Origin: Volutella citrinella | Lineage: Eukaryota > Ascomycota > Sordariomycetes > Hypocreales > Nectriaceae | DNA length: 64,000 nt | NCBI GenBank assembly: GCA_034401135.1 | Contig: JAWZSP010000007.1 | Span: 620,001-684,000, forward strand | Direction of reading: 5' to 3' | Part shown: in pieces, positions 32,482-45,500 of the stretch | Layout: each line of letters opens with the position of its first letter | Numbering within the stretch: position 1 is the stretch's first letter | Program-made: the position numbers and the translations under genes | The notes under the pieces: model-generated | The model's database searches: none | Seen by the model: only the letters and a program-made list of their open reading frames with translations | What the model was told of the DNA's origin: nothing

Positions 32482-34907
32482 TTAGATCTCCAGGGTGACC
32501 TCCTGGCCCTTGACACGGCCAATGACCTGTCCAGGGGCGTACTTGGGGATGACCTCGTCGTCGTGCAGCATCTCAAACTCCTCGGTCGCGTCGCGGCCCA
32601 TGAAGTTGAGGATGGCCTGGACGCCGCCGGGGTGCTCCTCGAGCCAGTTGGTCAGGTCCATGACAACACCCTTGACTACCACCCACACATCATCCTTCTT
32701 GTTATGCTTAGCAATCTCTTCCATGGTAAACTCCTTCTCAGGAATCTTGAACTCCTTGGGGTCGGGCTTACCGGCTTCCGCGGTGGGGCCGGCGGAGGTA
32801 GAGGCTTGCTGGGCGATAGCGGCGGGGGCGCCCGAGCCAGAACCGGCACCGGCGGCCCACTCAACGGTCAGCCGGCCAGGAGCAGCAGGGTCGAGGTGGA
32901 GAGAGATCTGGCCGACACGCTGGGCAGCGCCACCGACGGCACCAGAGAGAGCCTGGCGGAAGAGGTAGTTGCTGGCAGTGTCACCAGCAACGCGGCCGTA
33001 GACGACACAGCCGAGCAGCGAGGAACCACCGAGACGGTTGGCGCCGTGGACACCACCGGCAAGCTCACCGCAGGCGTACAGGCCCTCGAAGGGCTGCTTG
33101 TCCTGGTTGAGGACCTCGGCCTTGTCGTTGATCTCGATACCACCCATGGTGAAGTGGAGGACGGGCTCCATGACGGCGACGTGGAAGTCGTCGTCGACGT
33201 CGAGGGGAGTGTTGTGGAAGTACTTCTTGCCCCAGGGGTCCTTCTCCTTGCCGTCGGCGATGGCGTTGTACGTCTTGAAGGTGCTCTGGAGGTGGGCGGG
33301 GGTGCAGCCAATCTCCTTGGCCAGCTCCTTGCCAGTCATCTTCTTCATGAGGCCACGGCCCGAGTAGTGGCGGGTGTGGAAGTCGAGGACCTTGGAGGCC
33401 TTGGAGTTGAGGACGAGGCGGATGGGGAACTTGTTCTTGTCCTTCTCCTTCCACATCATTCCCGAGACGTAGTCACGGTGGCCGAGCTCGTCGCAGAAGC
33501 GGTCGCCGTCGGCGTTGAGCAGCAGACCACCCTCACCACGGAGAGCCTCAGCAGCGAGGAACTTCCACTTGGAGCCGGGGTCCTTGGGGTCGACCAGACC
33601 AGTGGGGTGGACCTGGACCTTGTCCATGTCGATGCCGTTACCGCCAATGGCCATGACCATCTTCTGTCCGTCACCGGTGGCGTGGGTGCCGTTGGTGGTG
33701 GCCAGGTCATAGGTATCGGGGCGGTGCTGCTTGAGCAGAGAGGTCTCGGTGAAATCGGCGGCGTAACCACCGGTGGCCAGGATGACGGGGCCTTCGGCGG
33801 AGATGCTCTCGCCGTTGTGCTCGTACTGGACACCGGTGACCTTGTTGCCCTCCTTGTTCAGGCCAGTGACGCGGGCCTTCTTGATGATCTGAACGCGCTC
33901 GGGCTCCGACTCGGCGAGCTCCTCCAGGCGCTGCATGAGGGCGTAGGTGATGGCCATACCGGGGAACTTGGCATCGTGGCCTCGGTGGGTTCGGGGCTGG
34001 GAGTGACCACTGGACGAGGAACGAGGTTAGCTGGATGCGTATGTGCGCGCGCGCAAGGCGGGCAAGAATGAAGCAGTGCATTGCTTACCCGAGACGGGAG
34101 ACGAGGGTGAGGTCGAGGTTGAAGACATCCTGGAGCCACTCGACGGCGGCAGCAGACTTGTAGGTCAGGACCTTGATGAGGTCGGGACGGGCCTTGTCAC
34201 GGGCGGACTTGAGGGTGTCATCGTAGAACTGCTTGACGCTGTCGGCGATGTGGTTGTCGACCTGTGTGCGGGTCAGGGCACCGTTGATGCCGGAGGTGGC
34301 CTTGGTGGAGTTGCCGCCGAAGAAGCCTGGGCGGAGAGGCGAATCAGGTCAGCTACAATTACAAGCCACAGAAGGGGGCAGAACGTGGGTCGCATCCGGG
34401 GAAACCCCCAGGCTCGGGACAACAGGCGCCTAGTGCCAATGGCGCATTGCTGCGCGTGGGAGCCTTTTTGGGGGCCGTCTGGTTGCCTCGAGCCTTGGGC
34501 CCGGATCTTCACGTGCTAGAAGGCTACTCACTCTGCTTGTCGAGAACAATGACGTTGCCGCCAGCCAGGTAGATGGTGTGAGCTGCTGACAGACCGGAAA
34601 CTGCAGCGCGAGGGAAAGTCAGCAAACGGGAATAAAACACGGCAATTGTGACCGGGAGGAAACCATCGAGATCGCCCCAGACTTGCTCTGGAGGATGCGA
34701 CTGCGCTGCGCTGCGATGTGCGGCGCTGGGGCGGGAGCTTGAGGGTCGCCACCCGCACCCTCAGCGTTGCCATGACCGTAGCGCAGGACTCAAGGCCGAG
34801 GCGAAGTTGCGGTGGGCGCATAGTCGCAAGATGGTGGGCAGAGGGACAGTGGCAAGGAGCAGGAGGAACTTACGGCCGCCGCCCACGACAATCACTCGAG
34901 GAGCCAT
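32482..34907 (-). CDS. Soluble fumarate reductase (Osm1-type) with C-terminal cytochrome b5 domain
   Basis: Predicted 622 residues, complement(join(32482..34009,34089..34326,34532..34600,34874..34907)). FAD-binding N-terminus APRVIVVGGGLSGLSAA is assembled across exons 1-2; then GGNSTKATSGING, LGGHSQPRTHRG and the C-terminal GVHGANRLGGSSLLGCVVYGR, all typical of the fumarate reductase/succinate dehydrogenase flavoprotein family. The last 80 residues form a cytochrome b5 domain with the haem motif EEHPGG and a later His in EMLHDDE. The enzyme reduces fumarate to succinate, reoxidising FADH2/NADH, which matters under low oxygen; the b5 domain probably relays electrons. No presequence is seen, so a cytosolic form is likely. 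The 34-base first exon is easily missed. Confidence 0.93.
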
Positions 34908-37900
34908 GTCTGTGGTAGGTTGTGTCTCTGGGGGGAAGGGTCAACAGGAGGGTTGTGTTGTGTTGGTGTGAGGAGGAAGATGGGCCCGGATCGAGGGAGA
35001 GAGCAGGATGGAGAGGGAGAGAGAGATGGTCGAGAGGGAAAGGGAATGTCGGTCTTTGGGGGTGGGCAAGAGATTCTTTAAGTTTGGCCTGACGGACTTG
35101 GATGGAGACCAGACATGGCCCCAAGGCCGAGGACGAAACGAGGCTTGGGCTTGGGGAAGGGCGGCTTGCGGCAGGCGAGCCGAGGTAGGTTGGAGCACGG
35201 GATACCGCCGTACCCTGAGGAACCCCACGCCCGCCGTCGCCGCTGATCCCGCTGGCTGGCCCCTCGCTGTTGCAGCGCCCTTCAGGGCTCTCCAGCGACT
35301 TTGGTAGCGTCGTGGAGTGAGCAGAGTGGGTGCAAAGGGGGTGGTCACAGCGCTGTTGCTGGGTAAGACCCACTGAGCCGGGGTGCTGCTAGCGGTATTA
35401 CGCAGCTCGCGACTGTCATGTCTGGTCCGTCTCTCATCGATGATGGGCACACCGGCTTCTCACGGATAGTGGCGATATCTATGTTTTGCGCTCGGGGCTA
35501 TAAGTCAACGACAGGCCGGCCGCATAGATTCTGCGGGTGCTTCATAGGCCTCATCATGACGCCGTCTCTCCTTTCTGCGGCTGATTGCGGCCATCTCGCC
35601 AAAGGAATGCTCCTATCATGGTCATGAAGCAAGTGATGTCACCCCCCAGGCCACCCCCCATAAACAGACACAGAGCATGGCAGTGGCTCTACCACTCACT
35701 GGCCACCAGTAGCGTGCGTGCCACGGGGCGAGGCCAAATCAGCTGCCAGCTTTTGCTCAGCACCCCGGACAGACGTACGAGACCGCACAGGCTCTCCAGC
35801 ACTCACACCGAGCAACGCCAACGGCTTCAATTGTATCTTGTCTGCTCGGCTTGTGCCTTTACGAAAATCCAGCACGTCCATAGCATCTCTCTCGGATACC
35901 AGCAGTGATCCATAACGACCCCCGCCACAGGTCCCCCCGTTGAGAAAAAAAACCCAACAGCTTTCCCCTCGTCTCGCGTCAAGATGTGCCGAGCGAGCCA
36001 ACCCCCAGCATGGTCGTCCCAGCACCGCCAGGAGCTACTGAGCCAGCGCCTACGGCCTACACCCCGACTGGCGCCCGGCCATGAGCGCACTTCGTCCTCC
36101 GCTTGCACAAATGCACCGAACAAGATGGTAGCGCGATTGCGGAGTGCAGCGGGATCCCAATCTCTGGGATCGGGGCTTTGATTAATTGCGCGGGCAGCCG
36201 CTCCCGGTCCAACAGCTCACTCTCAGGCAATCGCCCTCCTCCTGTCGGCCCTGGGCCAGACCGTGGCATCCGAACGGACAGACACACTGTAGTACTACAT
36301 AGAAAAGCGCCATGCTCCCCAATTCCCCAGCTCCGAGGAATCTTGCTGTTGCTCCATGTCCTGTGGCCTCGTCTGCGTGCAGCGACGCCCCTGGCGTGCC
36401 GAGGTCCCCGCTTCTTACTTGGGGTCGCTACCTTGTCTTGGGCGGCACCACAAGAGGGGGACGAGGTACTTGGTCTGGCTGGGTCTTACTGTGGGGTGGG
36501 ACCGTGGGATCAGTCTTGCTCGCTGCCCAGAAATACCGAGGCGGCGAGGTCTCCAGAGCCGGCGGGACCTGGCTTGTTACAGACGCACTACTCAATGGCG
36601 ACAGCGGCACATCTGTCCGTCCTCGACTCGTGCGTGCTGTGCCCTGGCTGTGTATAAAGCCCCAAAACTCCAATAGGCGAGGGGCCAGCGGATGGGCACT
36701 GCACCTGCAATCGCTACTTTCCCTTCGCGGCGATGCTCGAGGCCGGCTTCTAGTCAAAAAGTGTCACTGCCGTGCCTTGCCTCTCCCGGAAGCATGTGAA
36801 TGCGCCGCACAGAGAGCGGCAGCTCCCACACGACCGCAAAACAGCCTTCTTGCACGACTCGGACGCACGCCCCGGATTCCCCATTATTTGCACTCGCCTC
36901 CACCACTCCCAGCGCAACGCTGACGCCGGCTCCACCCTGACATCCCCATGCCTCCCCCAGACGGACAACTTCCCGAGCGGCGGCGTCCCGAAACAGAGGC
37001 CCGGACAGGTCGCCGGCAGTGGAACTCGCCGTCTTGCCATCGGTCAGATGACCATGTCCGTCTGTTCGCCGGTCATGGAAAGGACGAGAGAGGCATCAGT
37101 GCATTCTAACACCCTCCCGCCCATTGGCCGCCCCAGCACTCGGCCCCTCGAGTCTACAAAGGCTAATGAGAGGCTAAGCCTCCAGCCCTTTGGCCCGCCC
37201 ATGAGTCGTGTCCGTACTGGGAAGCCATCCAGAACGGCTGAGACGCTTTCACATGTGAAAGGGCGAACGCAGGCGGACGACTGGACACATGACACCCAAC
37301 GTCATTGACAAACATCAGCATCAGCCGCCACTGGCACTGCATCTCCACCAGCTGGGCCGGTCTTGGCCATTCCAATGGCGCTCTGCTGTCTTCCTCCGCA
37401 TGTAGCTAACTGCAGCCCTGCCTCCGGACCCTTTCCCCAGATTCTCCAACGCCCCCATCGCCAAGTTGAAGTCTCGAACCGACCCCAAACAGACCGTCGC
37501 CCGGTTCCTGGGGCGTGGACCCTTGTCTCCTCACTCAGACCATCTGGCTCGTCCACATGACTCCCCTCCATCGCCCCGGCAGTGTCTGTCGCGCAACTTT
37601 TTACATGTGAAAGCCCTCCGCATCACATCATCCACAAAGTCCACCACCCGCTGGTCCATAACCGTTGTCTTCCCCGGATTATACGACCGCATCTGTAATT
37701 TCAGGAAGATGATATCCGGCCCTCCGTCAGCCAATGCTACTCTGGTCTCAGCTGCGGCATGCACATGCGGTCGTCTGATGCAGTCCTCGGACCGTAGGTT
37801 GCATCTCTTCAGGCTTCGCATCGGCCATGGCGTCCATCGGCAATCGGGCTCAGTAGTCTCGCCATGGTGTATGCCCCAAAGGCCTAGTCCGTGCTGTTGG

Positions 37901-38500
37901 ATGAGGAATTTGCTTGTGATTTTCGCCCCACTGACGGTATTCCGTGTACTATTCACAAGGAACCCGCTGGTGCAGGGTCACTCTTGTTCATGGCCCACAA
38001 GGTTGTCATGAGTCGCCCAGCAGGAAATTTTGTGAGGTCGTTTTAGAAATCCCTTATTTTTAGGAGCCACGAGATGGCATCCTGTAGCATCGTTGAATGG
38101 TGGTGTATACCATAACCTTGTTTACGACGGTCCATCCAAAGTCTGTACAAGACATCCAGAACAGTAAACCGAGTTGGTTAAAATAGCTACATGGCGGCCA
38201 AACGGATTCGATTCCTTCTGTTCGCGCTGGCTCTAATACAGGCTATGTGGCTGTCATGTCTAGGATAAACGAACAGTTCATGACAGGCAAGGAATGTTGG
38301 CGCTGGAGTAGTCAGCCAGTGGTCTCGTGACCCGTCACGTTGGACCCCTCAATGCGCAACTTGCTTCTGGCCCATCAGCAGCGAGAATTCCGGTCACTCA
38401 TGACGTACCACGTCGAGCCGCCGTCCCACCTTCGAACCGCCACAGTCGACGACCTCATCTCGCCAGGGGAGCCATTGCTGCTCCTGCGCCCCTCATCGCC
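34908..38500. other. Gene-poor intergenic region, 3.6 kb
   Basis: Lies between the divergently transcribed fumarate reductase and fasciclin genes, so it contains both promoters. The first 150 bp upstream of the reductase are purine/pyrimidine-biased (GAGAGGGAGAGAGAG at about 35010-35024), usual for a strong fungal promoter or leader. No gene was recognised. Confidence 0.5.
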
Positions 38501-39252
38501 ATGAGACCCATCCACATCGCCATCGCAGCCCTCGTGCCCCTCCTCACCACCGCCCAGCAAGTGCCCCTCGCCGACGCCGACCCCAACCCCGCCCCAATGC
38601 CCGATCCCGATCCCCGTGAGCTCATCGGCCACCTCCCCAAGATGGTGCCGCCCGAGGACAGCAACGGCGCTCCGGCCAAGCCCAAGGACGGCGGCAGCAA
38701 CACCATTGACAAGCCCACCACCGTGCAGCCCAACATCGCCATCACCGACATGCTCGGCTCCCTCCGCTCCATCACCACCTTCTCCTCGTTCTCCCGCCTC
38801 GACCCCATCATCGACTCGCTCCTCGGCGACCTCTCCTCCAACGCGACAGTGCTGGCCCCGACCAACGCCGCCATCGACGACCTCCCCCGCAAGCCCTGGG
38901 AGGACCCCCGCCAGTACGACGAGTTCGGCGCCAATGCTTACCAGGGCGACGACGGCCAGGAGCGTGCTCGCAACAACATGCGCCGCTTCGTCGCCGCCCA
39001 CATCGTGCCCCGCAGCCCCTGGCACGCCGACGAGCGCGCAAAGTCACTAGGCGCCGTCAAGGAGGTCTACTGGGTCGAGCGGGATGGCCGCCGCTTCCTC
39101 ATGCCTGACGAGGTCGAGGTCGAGCGCGTGGCTGGCCAGGTCGCCAACGGCGAAGTTGTGAGTTGCCCCCTGCTGAATAGTTGCGCGTCATGCTACCGTT
39201 TACTGACTATTGGTCCTAGTGGATTCTCAAAGGCGTCTTGAACTACGCGTGA
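38501..39252 (+). CDS. Secreted single fasciclin (FAS1) domain protein
   Basis: Predicted 229 residues, join(38501..39157,39220..39252). The start at 38501 gives a signal peptide (RPIHIAIAALVPLLTTAQQ, cleavage near residue 18); the frame is open further upstream, but that extension would bury the signal. A Pro/Asp-rich linker follows, then a FAS1 domain with ITDMLGSLRSI, NATVLAPTNAAIDDL and RRFVAAHIVPRSPW, ending WILKGVLNYA in the small second exon (GTGAGT donor, CCTAG acceptor). FAS1 proteins are extracellular or cell-wall adhesion factors. No GPI signal is seen, so it is probably secreted or vacuolar. High GC at third positions supports coding. Confidence 0.85.
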
Positions 39253-40489
39253 GGGCCCTGGGTGGGAAATCTGGGTGGAATTCTCTATTTCTTTTTAACT
39301 GCATGATGTGAATGATTTCGGGATACCAGCAACATGAGGCAATGAATTTTGTATGACGCGATATAAGCATTTCTTAGAGTTACCTAATGCAATACAAGAC
39401 CGGAGTTGAGCGGCCGTAGCGAAGATGACAAGTTCCTAGTCCTAAATGTGTGTGGCAGCGATATCCGCAGAACGCAGCACAATCGCGCAACCCAAAGACA
39501 GCACCAAGTAAGGATAACTCGGAGATGACTAGATGAGTGCGACCATGGCTTTGCCAACAGTATCTGGCCCACAGATCCTCGCGAATTGAATGCTCAAGGC
39601 CACCTATCGTTGGTGTTTCCAGCTAGCAGGATTTCTACATGTCGCCTGTCCAATCCCACAACCACAAGGTGCAGATTGGGTGTAGGGAGAGGATGCCCTC
39701 CTCTATTCCTGCGTCCAAGATGCCATGGGGCCGTAGTAAAACATCCAGTTCTGGTAAACAGGAAGACGTGCACTTGCCCCGTAGAACACGCGGTTCTACA
39801 GAGCCACGAGTTGGCTCTGTTCGCCCGCGTCAAGGATGTTGAACTTCTTCCCCCTTTACTTAATCAAGGGAACTGCTAATGCCAAGGTCTGCCTGGTAGG
39901 CCACAAGGAATCCTCAATCTTGGACTCATTGGAGCCAAGATCACTGCCACATTTCTTTCCGGTCCTCGTAATTCCACATTGTTCAGATCTCTCCACGTCC
40001 ATGTGTGACAATCACCACTCCTGACACAACATGGCAAGAAGCAATTGGGACTTAATATCTCATTTTAACAAATTTATAGAGCACCTTTGTCGCCAAGATG
40101 ATCTACCAGAAGCACGCCCAAACACCCCAATCAAGCACTGCCACTCTCCAATTTCGGCAACCGTCAAGTACGTACAAGTAAGTTGTTCTCATGCGAAACC
40201 ACGTATGGTCAACGTCCCTCTCCTCGGACTAATACTAGACTAATCCTCCATCCAAAGATGCCCAAAGTATCCAGGTATCAGAATCAATAGGGGAATGTGA
40301 AAGAAACAGCTCAACTGTGCAATAAAGATGCCCCAGACAAACGAAGCACAGTTCCAAATTCGCCTTGGACAGCAAATTGGCAGACATCTGAATAGATGGT
40401 CTGAAGAAACGAAGATGTAAGGTAAAGATGGAAGTCGAAAAACGATTCGAGGCATATATCCCGCCGAGAGACCAAATCTCGTCATTTGA
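39253..40489. other. Convergent intergenic region
   Basis: About 1.2 kb between the stops of the fasciclin gene and the MADS-box gene. It is AT-richer than its surroundings and has no supported gene; both terminators should lie here. Confidence 0.5.
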
Positions 40490-42578
40490 TCATTTTACCT
40501 TTGCCCTTTTTGCATCCGCTCCCTCTTCTGCGGCCTCCGTATGAGCGCTGGCGCCAAACTCAGGCGTTTTTCGCTTCGTAGCTAGCGAGTTGTTTGTAAC
40601 GCTCAAGTTGGAGCTCGAAATATTATTGGGAGCCAGCGAGTTGTCGTCACGTAGGAAACTTGGCCCTGATCCCACCACCGGGGTTGCAAAGTTCAACGGG
40701 CTCGGGAGCGTATTGCTCTCACTGCCTCTAAAGTTCCAGTCCGCCAAGAAGCTGCTGGGGCTAGGAAGAAGCTCATTGTTGAGGAAGCGGGAGGGCAACG
40801 CAGAAACAGGCGTTTCACCTCCATTGACCGGTTGCTGGGGAGGCGGTCGGGCGAATGGGTTCGGCGGCCCAGAAGCCCCAGCAGACAACAGAGCTGAGGC
40901 AGACGGCGAGGGCGGCGGCAAGACAAGACCTGCCTGTGAGTTGTGACGCTGGGGGATTTGGGTGGTAGGCTCAGTCTGGTTCCGTGGTGAGTTCGTTTCT
41001 CCATTCGGAGTAGGTGCACCTTCAGAACCACCGTCCGGGATTTGCACCGTCAACCGTGGACCTCGGGGTCTGCTACCTCCTGAGCCTCCGCCCAACTTCA
41101 AGCTATCTGATCTTGAAGGGGGTGTGAACGTTGTTTCCGGAATTGACGACAGGGAAACGGTGCGAGCCTTCTCCGATAGTTGACCCGGGGGTCCCGAGCG
41201 TGGTGGCTGTGGGGGCGATGACTTTATGCCATTTTCGGCTCTCGTCCCGTCAATCGAATGCGCCCGACTCGCCGCATTAGCAGCCGCAGCAGCTGCTACC
41301 GACTCACCCTTTCCAGACTCGGAAGCGAACGAAGCTAGATGCTGTGATAGTATCGAGCGGTTCTCTTCAATGGGCGTGAAGATGCTGTGCGACTTTCTCT
41401 GAGGGAGTCGGCGTATCGCAGAGTCGGTATTCAACAGAGGAGGGTTCGGGCGGTCTTGGGGCTCGGTCTTGGGTTCAAAGGGCGGCGGCGGTAGTGGTTC
41501 ACGTCGTTCAGGTGGTTGCAACTGCGGCAGAGGCGGGGACATCTGAGGTGGATTGGGTGGCAACGGCTGGGCATGAGGCTGAGGCGATGGGTGCTGCGGC
41601 GGATGAGCAGTAGCTTGCAATCCTTGTGGAGGCGGCTGGGAACTGTAGGCAGGAGGCATCGAAGATCGGCGGTCATCAAGATACGCTTGCTGAGGCTGCT
41701 GCGGTTGAGGAGGCTGCGGTGGAGGTGGAGGCGGCGGTTGTTGCATCTGACTGTGCGGCGGCGGCGGGTAGGGATATTGAGGGTTTGGCTGAGAGACGAG
41801 ATTTGGTTGATGTGCTACAGGGTTATAAATCGGAGGCGCAGGTATGTATGAGACGCCAGGATGTGTCGGGCCTGGAGGACCAGGCTGGGCGAATCTATGC
41901 ACATCGTTTCTCGAGCCCGGGCGGGAACCGATAGGTGGCTGTGGAGTGTGCGCGCGCTGGCCTGGGTGAGGTTGAAACTGGCCATTACCGATCGGCGGTG
42001 ACGCTGAAGGAGTATGATGTCGAATCTGGGGAAAGGGAGGCTGCGGTTGGCCGTGGTAGTGCGGCGGCATCATCTGCCCGTCCATACCATTTGGCGCATG
42101 GGGTGGGGTGCCATCACCCTCCTCCTCTTCATCTTCATCGTTTCCCCCATTGAAGTCAGAGGGTCCCTTGTGCTCGCTAGGACCGCCGTGCTATAATCAA
42201 GTTAGTTACACAATGTACTTTCTAGAGTGAGCCAGAGCGAGAGGGGAGGTGGTTGGCCAAAAAGCCCACGACGGTCGCGGGCGGTCAAGGCCGTTGGGAC
42301 TTACGTATTGGTACCGAGCAATGAGATTTCCCATATCTGACGATGAGTATTCATAAAGCTTCTTGTTGTTGCCGAAGATGAAGACGGCGACATCAACTGA
42401 GCAGAGCACTGAAAGCTCATGTGCCTTCTTGAACAGGCCGCCCTTGCGCTTCAAAAAGGTGCTAGGGACGCGGCAAGTTAGCTGTACTGTATGAGGAAGA
42501 CGAGGGCAAGAAGACGACATACACAGAACGATTCCTGTCATCCTTGATGGCCTTGATCTCAATCTTTCGACGCCCCAT
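40490..42578 (-). CDS. rlm1: MADS-box (MEF2-type) transcription factor, Rlm1 homologue
   Basis: Predicted 637 residues, complement(join(40490..42190,42305..42461,42523..42578)). The N-terminal MADS/MEF2 domain is assembled over three exons: [18 protein letters not shown], then [31 protein letters not shown] and ending [19 protein letters not shown]. The rest is Pro/Gln-rich and probably disordered (activation region), with Ser-Pro and Thr-Pro sites such as TPPSRS that are potential MAP-kinase targets. Rlm1 is activated by the cell-wall-integrity MAPK and controls wall-biosynthesis genes. The gene symbol is used because the domain and exon pattern fit Rlm1, the only MEF2-type factor usually found in these fungi. 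Confidence 0.92.
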
Positions 42579-45500
42579 GATGCCGGGTCGTGCGTATCTG
42601 ATGGCAGCTCTCTGGCCAAATCGCGCCGAACAGAGGAGACGTGTCTTTGGTTTTTGGGCAAAGCTGGGAGCGCTCGAGTATCGTTGCGAGTGGCGTCACC
42701 AGCGTCGGCGATGCTATCGGTTCGTAGTCGCCCTAGGCGCGCAATGCGCGGTAGGATAATCCTCGTCGCGCCAGTCGAGTCGACCCGATGGTCGTCGTCA
42801 GAAAGTGGGCGCCAAGTGCAGTTCGCGCGATCAACCGTGCGACAGTCGTCAGGGAGAGGCGTCGTCGGCGCTAGGGGTATGGCGACAGCGACAGCGGGCT
42901 GAAGCAAAGACAATCGGTGACGGAGAGGGCCGATGCGAATGTGCGGAGGAAGGAAAAGAAGGCACAGTAAATGGCCTGGAATACAGGTTGCGGAAGGGCG
43001 GTACAGCTGCGACAACCAACCAACGAGCTGGCAAAGAAATAATAGAGGGGGTGTGAGAGAACGGACTCTGAGTAGGGAAAATTGAGGGTCTCAAGACGTA
43101 TTGAAGACAGCCGAGGAGAACAAAGCAGGGAGGAGCCCAGACAGAAGGGTTTGATGCTAAGAGGGAAGGTTGTGGAGGCTGCGACGACTGCACTTGGATG
43201 AGCGAGCCGAGAAATTGGGACCCAGCAGCCGTTGCAGAGGCAGTAGCGCGGGCGGTCGCGGTTGGCTTGGGTCGGGGGCTGATACCTTGGCTGGTGGGAG
43301 CGTGAGGTATTGCTTTGGTTGGGGGTCTATGCAAGTGGAACCTGCCGATGGGGCCGACACGAGTACCTGAGGGACGGGAAAAAAAGATGGCGACCCTGCC
43401 TCAGGACGGCAGACAGACAGAGAGGCAGGTGCTGGGGGCGTGCGCGGCGGCCGGGGGCAGCTTGGGGCAAGTGCGATGCAGGGTGGCCTGTCGCTTGGGT
43501 GGAGGGCAGGAGTATTAGCCCAGGTAGGCGTGGTAGCTTCCGTACCTTCTTGGGTTAAGAGGTACTTAGCCTGGGTTAGCAAGCAGGCAGGCGCGCCTTG
43601 TCACTCCCGGACTCGGTCGCGTAGCGCACTTGCTCCGCTTTCTTTGGGGGGGAGGGGGTTTCCCTCTCACTTTCGTGGTCGCTGGCCCTCGTCTCCCGTT
43701 TTTTTTGCCCTCGGGCGCTCTCTCTTTTCGGGAGGCGATGGTCTCGCAGCGCACCACCAAGAGAGGCTGCAAAGAAGGGCTCTGCGCGGTGTGATGCGAA
43801 TGCAGGGCAGGCGCAGCTACAACGGGCGCTGATGCGTTTCGATGGGGCTGGATCTGGCGTCTGGGGGGTGTTCGATGGCGATGGGGATTGGGATTGGGAT
43901 GGTTCTAATAATAGACGGATCGTGTTCACATTTTGCGTGGTGACGGGGTGAGGGGGGAAGAAAAGAAGAAGGCATGGGCGCTGACGGCGAGGGAAAATAC
44001 TAGTCACGGGAGAACGTGGGCCGCGGTGTGGTGTGGTGCGGCATGGTGGGAAGCTGCTACTGGTGCTGATGCTGCTGCTGCTGCTGCTGCTGCTGGCCGA
44101 TGGAAGGACCCCGTGCGCATCACGAACGCACGCACAGTTTGGGATGGAGCCGTAGTTATTGTCAGCCTCATGAAGCTTCTTTGTGATCTTCTTCACGCAA
44201 GATGGAGCGACGATTGCACGGACAGGGTCCCGACGAAAACTCCAAAACTATTGACGAGTCCCGGCCTGCCTCCATCAGCCATTCGTGCTCTACTCACAAG
44301 CTTATCTTCTAGAAGTCGCCCTGCCCCCAGAGATACAACACAGTCATCATCACAAACCCTTCATGCTTCGCCTTCGGTTGATGCGGCTCACTCCCAACTA
44401 GCTCTGGCCCCCGAACTTCCTACGCGCTGCTTTACCACCAACCAAGACCCGCGCAAGCCCGCCAACCCACCCAGTCGCGGGTCATCAATCAGCTTTTCCA
44501 CCGCAAGCAACTGCATCCATCGGTGTACTGTGGCCAGCGCCGGCAGAGTCCAGACTTCCGAAGTCCCATCCTCCACGTGCGCCAGCAAAGCGAGGTGGCA
44601 CAGGCACGACCCCTGGATATGGGCTAGGACACCAAGGCCACCTAGCCGGCCGAGAGAGTACGGGTTTTGGATCGTCGGTGCCAGCAAGGGGTCTGTCTTC
44701 GATTGATTCAATCAGTCACAGGATGAGCTGCATTGTCCAACTCCAGGCTGCACGCCCTTTGTTTCCCCTTCCTTGCTTTGCATTGAGCCCGACTTGCCTC
44801 CCTCCCCACTACCTAGTCAGCCCTTTGTTTTCCTCCCCCATAGGCGCCTGGGATTCGCTGCGGATTCATTCCCTAGCAGCCGCTAACTTCTAAACAGCAA
44901 GCCTGTTGTCCCACAAGGCTGGAATGACCTGGGCCAGGGGATAGCCGCCACTGATGCCACTGGGCATATCTTAATTATCTGGGTCGACGGACGGACCTCC
45001 CCGTCGTCCCAAGCCGGGACCACACGCTGGCTCCCGGCCTCACTGGTGCAGTTGTGCACTCTCTTTCGGGCCTACCAGCGCGCCCTTTTCCGGCTCTCCA
45101 TGACAGGCTCATCTCCGAGTCGAATACTCTCATACCCGCCAAGGCCAAATGCGAACCAAAAAGGGTATGCCTGAGCTTAGAGGAATGGCGCCTGTGGAGG
45201 GGGTGTTGAATTGTGCCGAGCCCCTACGCCAGAGCTCGAGCAGTCTTTGGATGTGCATGATTTCTAGTCGGTCGACACCATCTCTGGGCGACGCCTCGCC
45301 GTCAACTTTCGGCTGGACCAATCATCCTGGCCAGCAACCTGGTCCAACCCAGTCCACAAGAGCATCAGCTCCGGCGCTGTGCGCTTGCTGATGTTTCAGA
45401 TTTCTGCAGCTGCCTCCTCCTTGCCAACCTCCCAGCGCAGATCTGGCGCTTGACGCTTGACGCGCCACTGAGCCTCAGCCTGGTTCAAGGTCACACCCGT

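Noticed and set aside
32563..34071. 502-codon open frame antisense to fumarate reductase
   Set aside because: Its Gly/Val/Asp-rich translation is the usual reverse-frame shadow of a G/C-third-position gene, and it runs through an intron of the real gene.
43933..44706. 257-codon plus-strand frame including an Ala run
   Set aside because: The Ala run is only the CTG microsatellite read in one frame; the rest is not protein-like.
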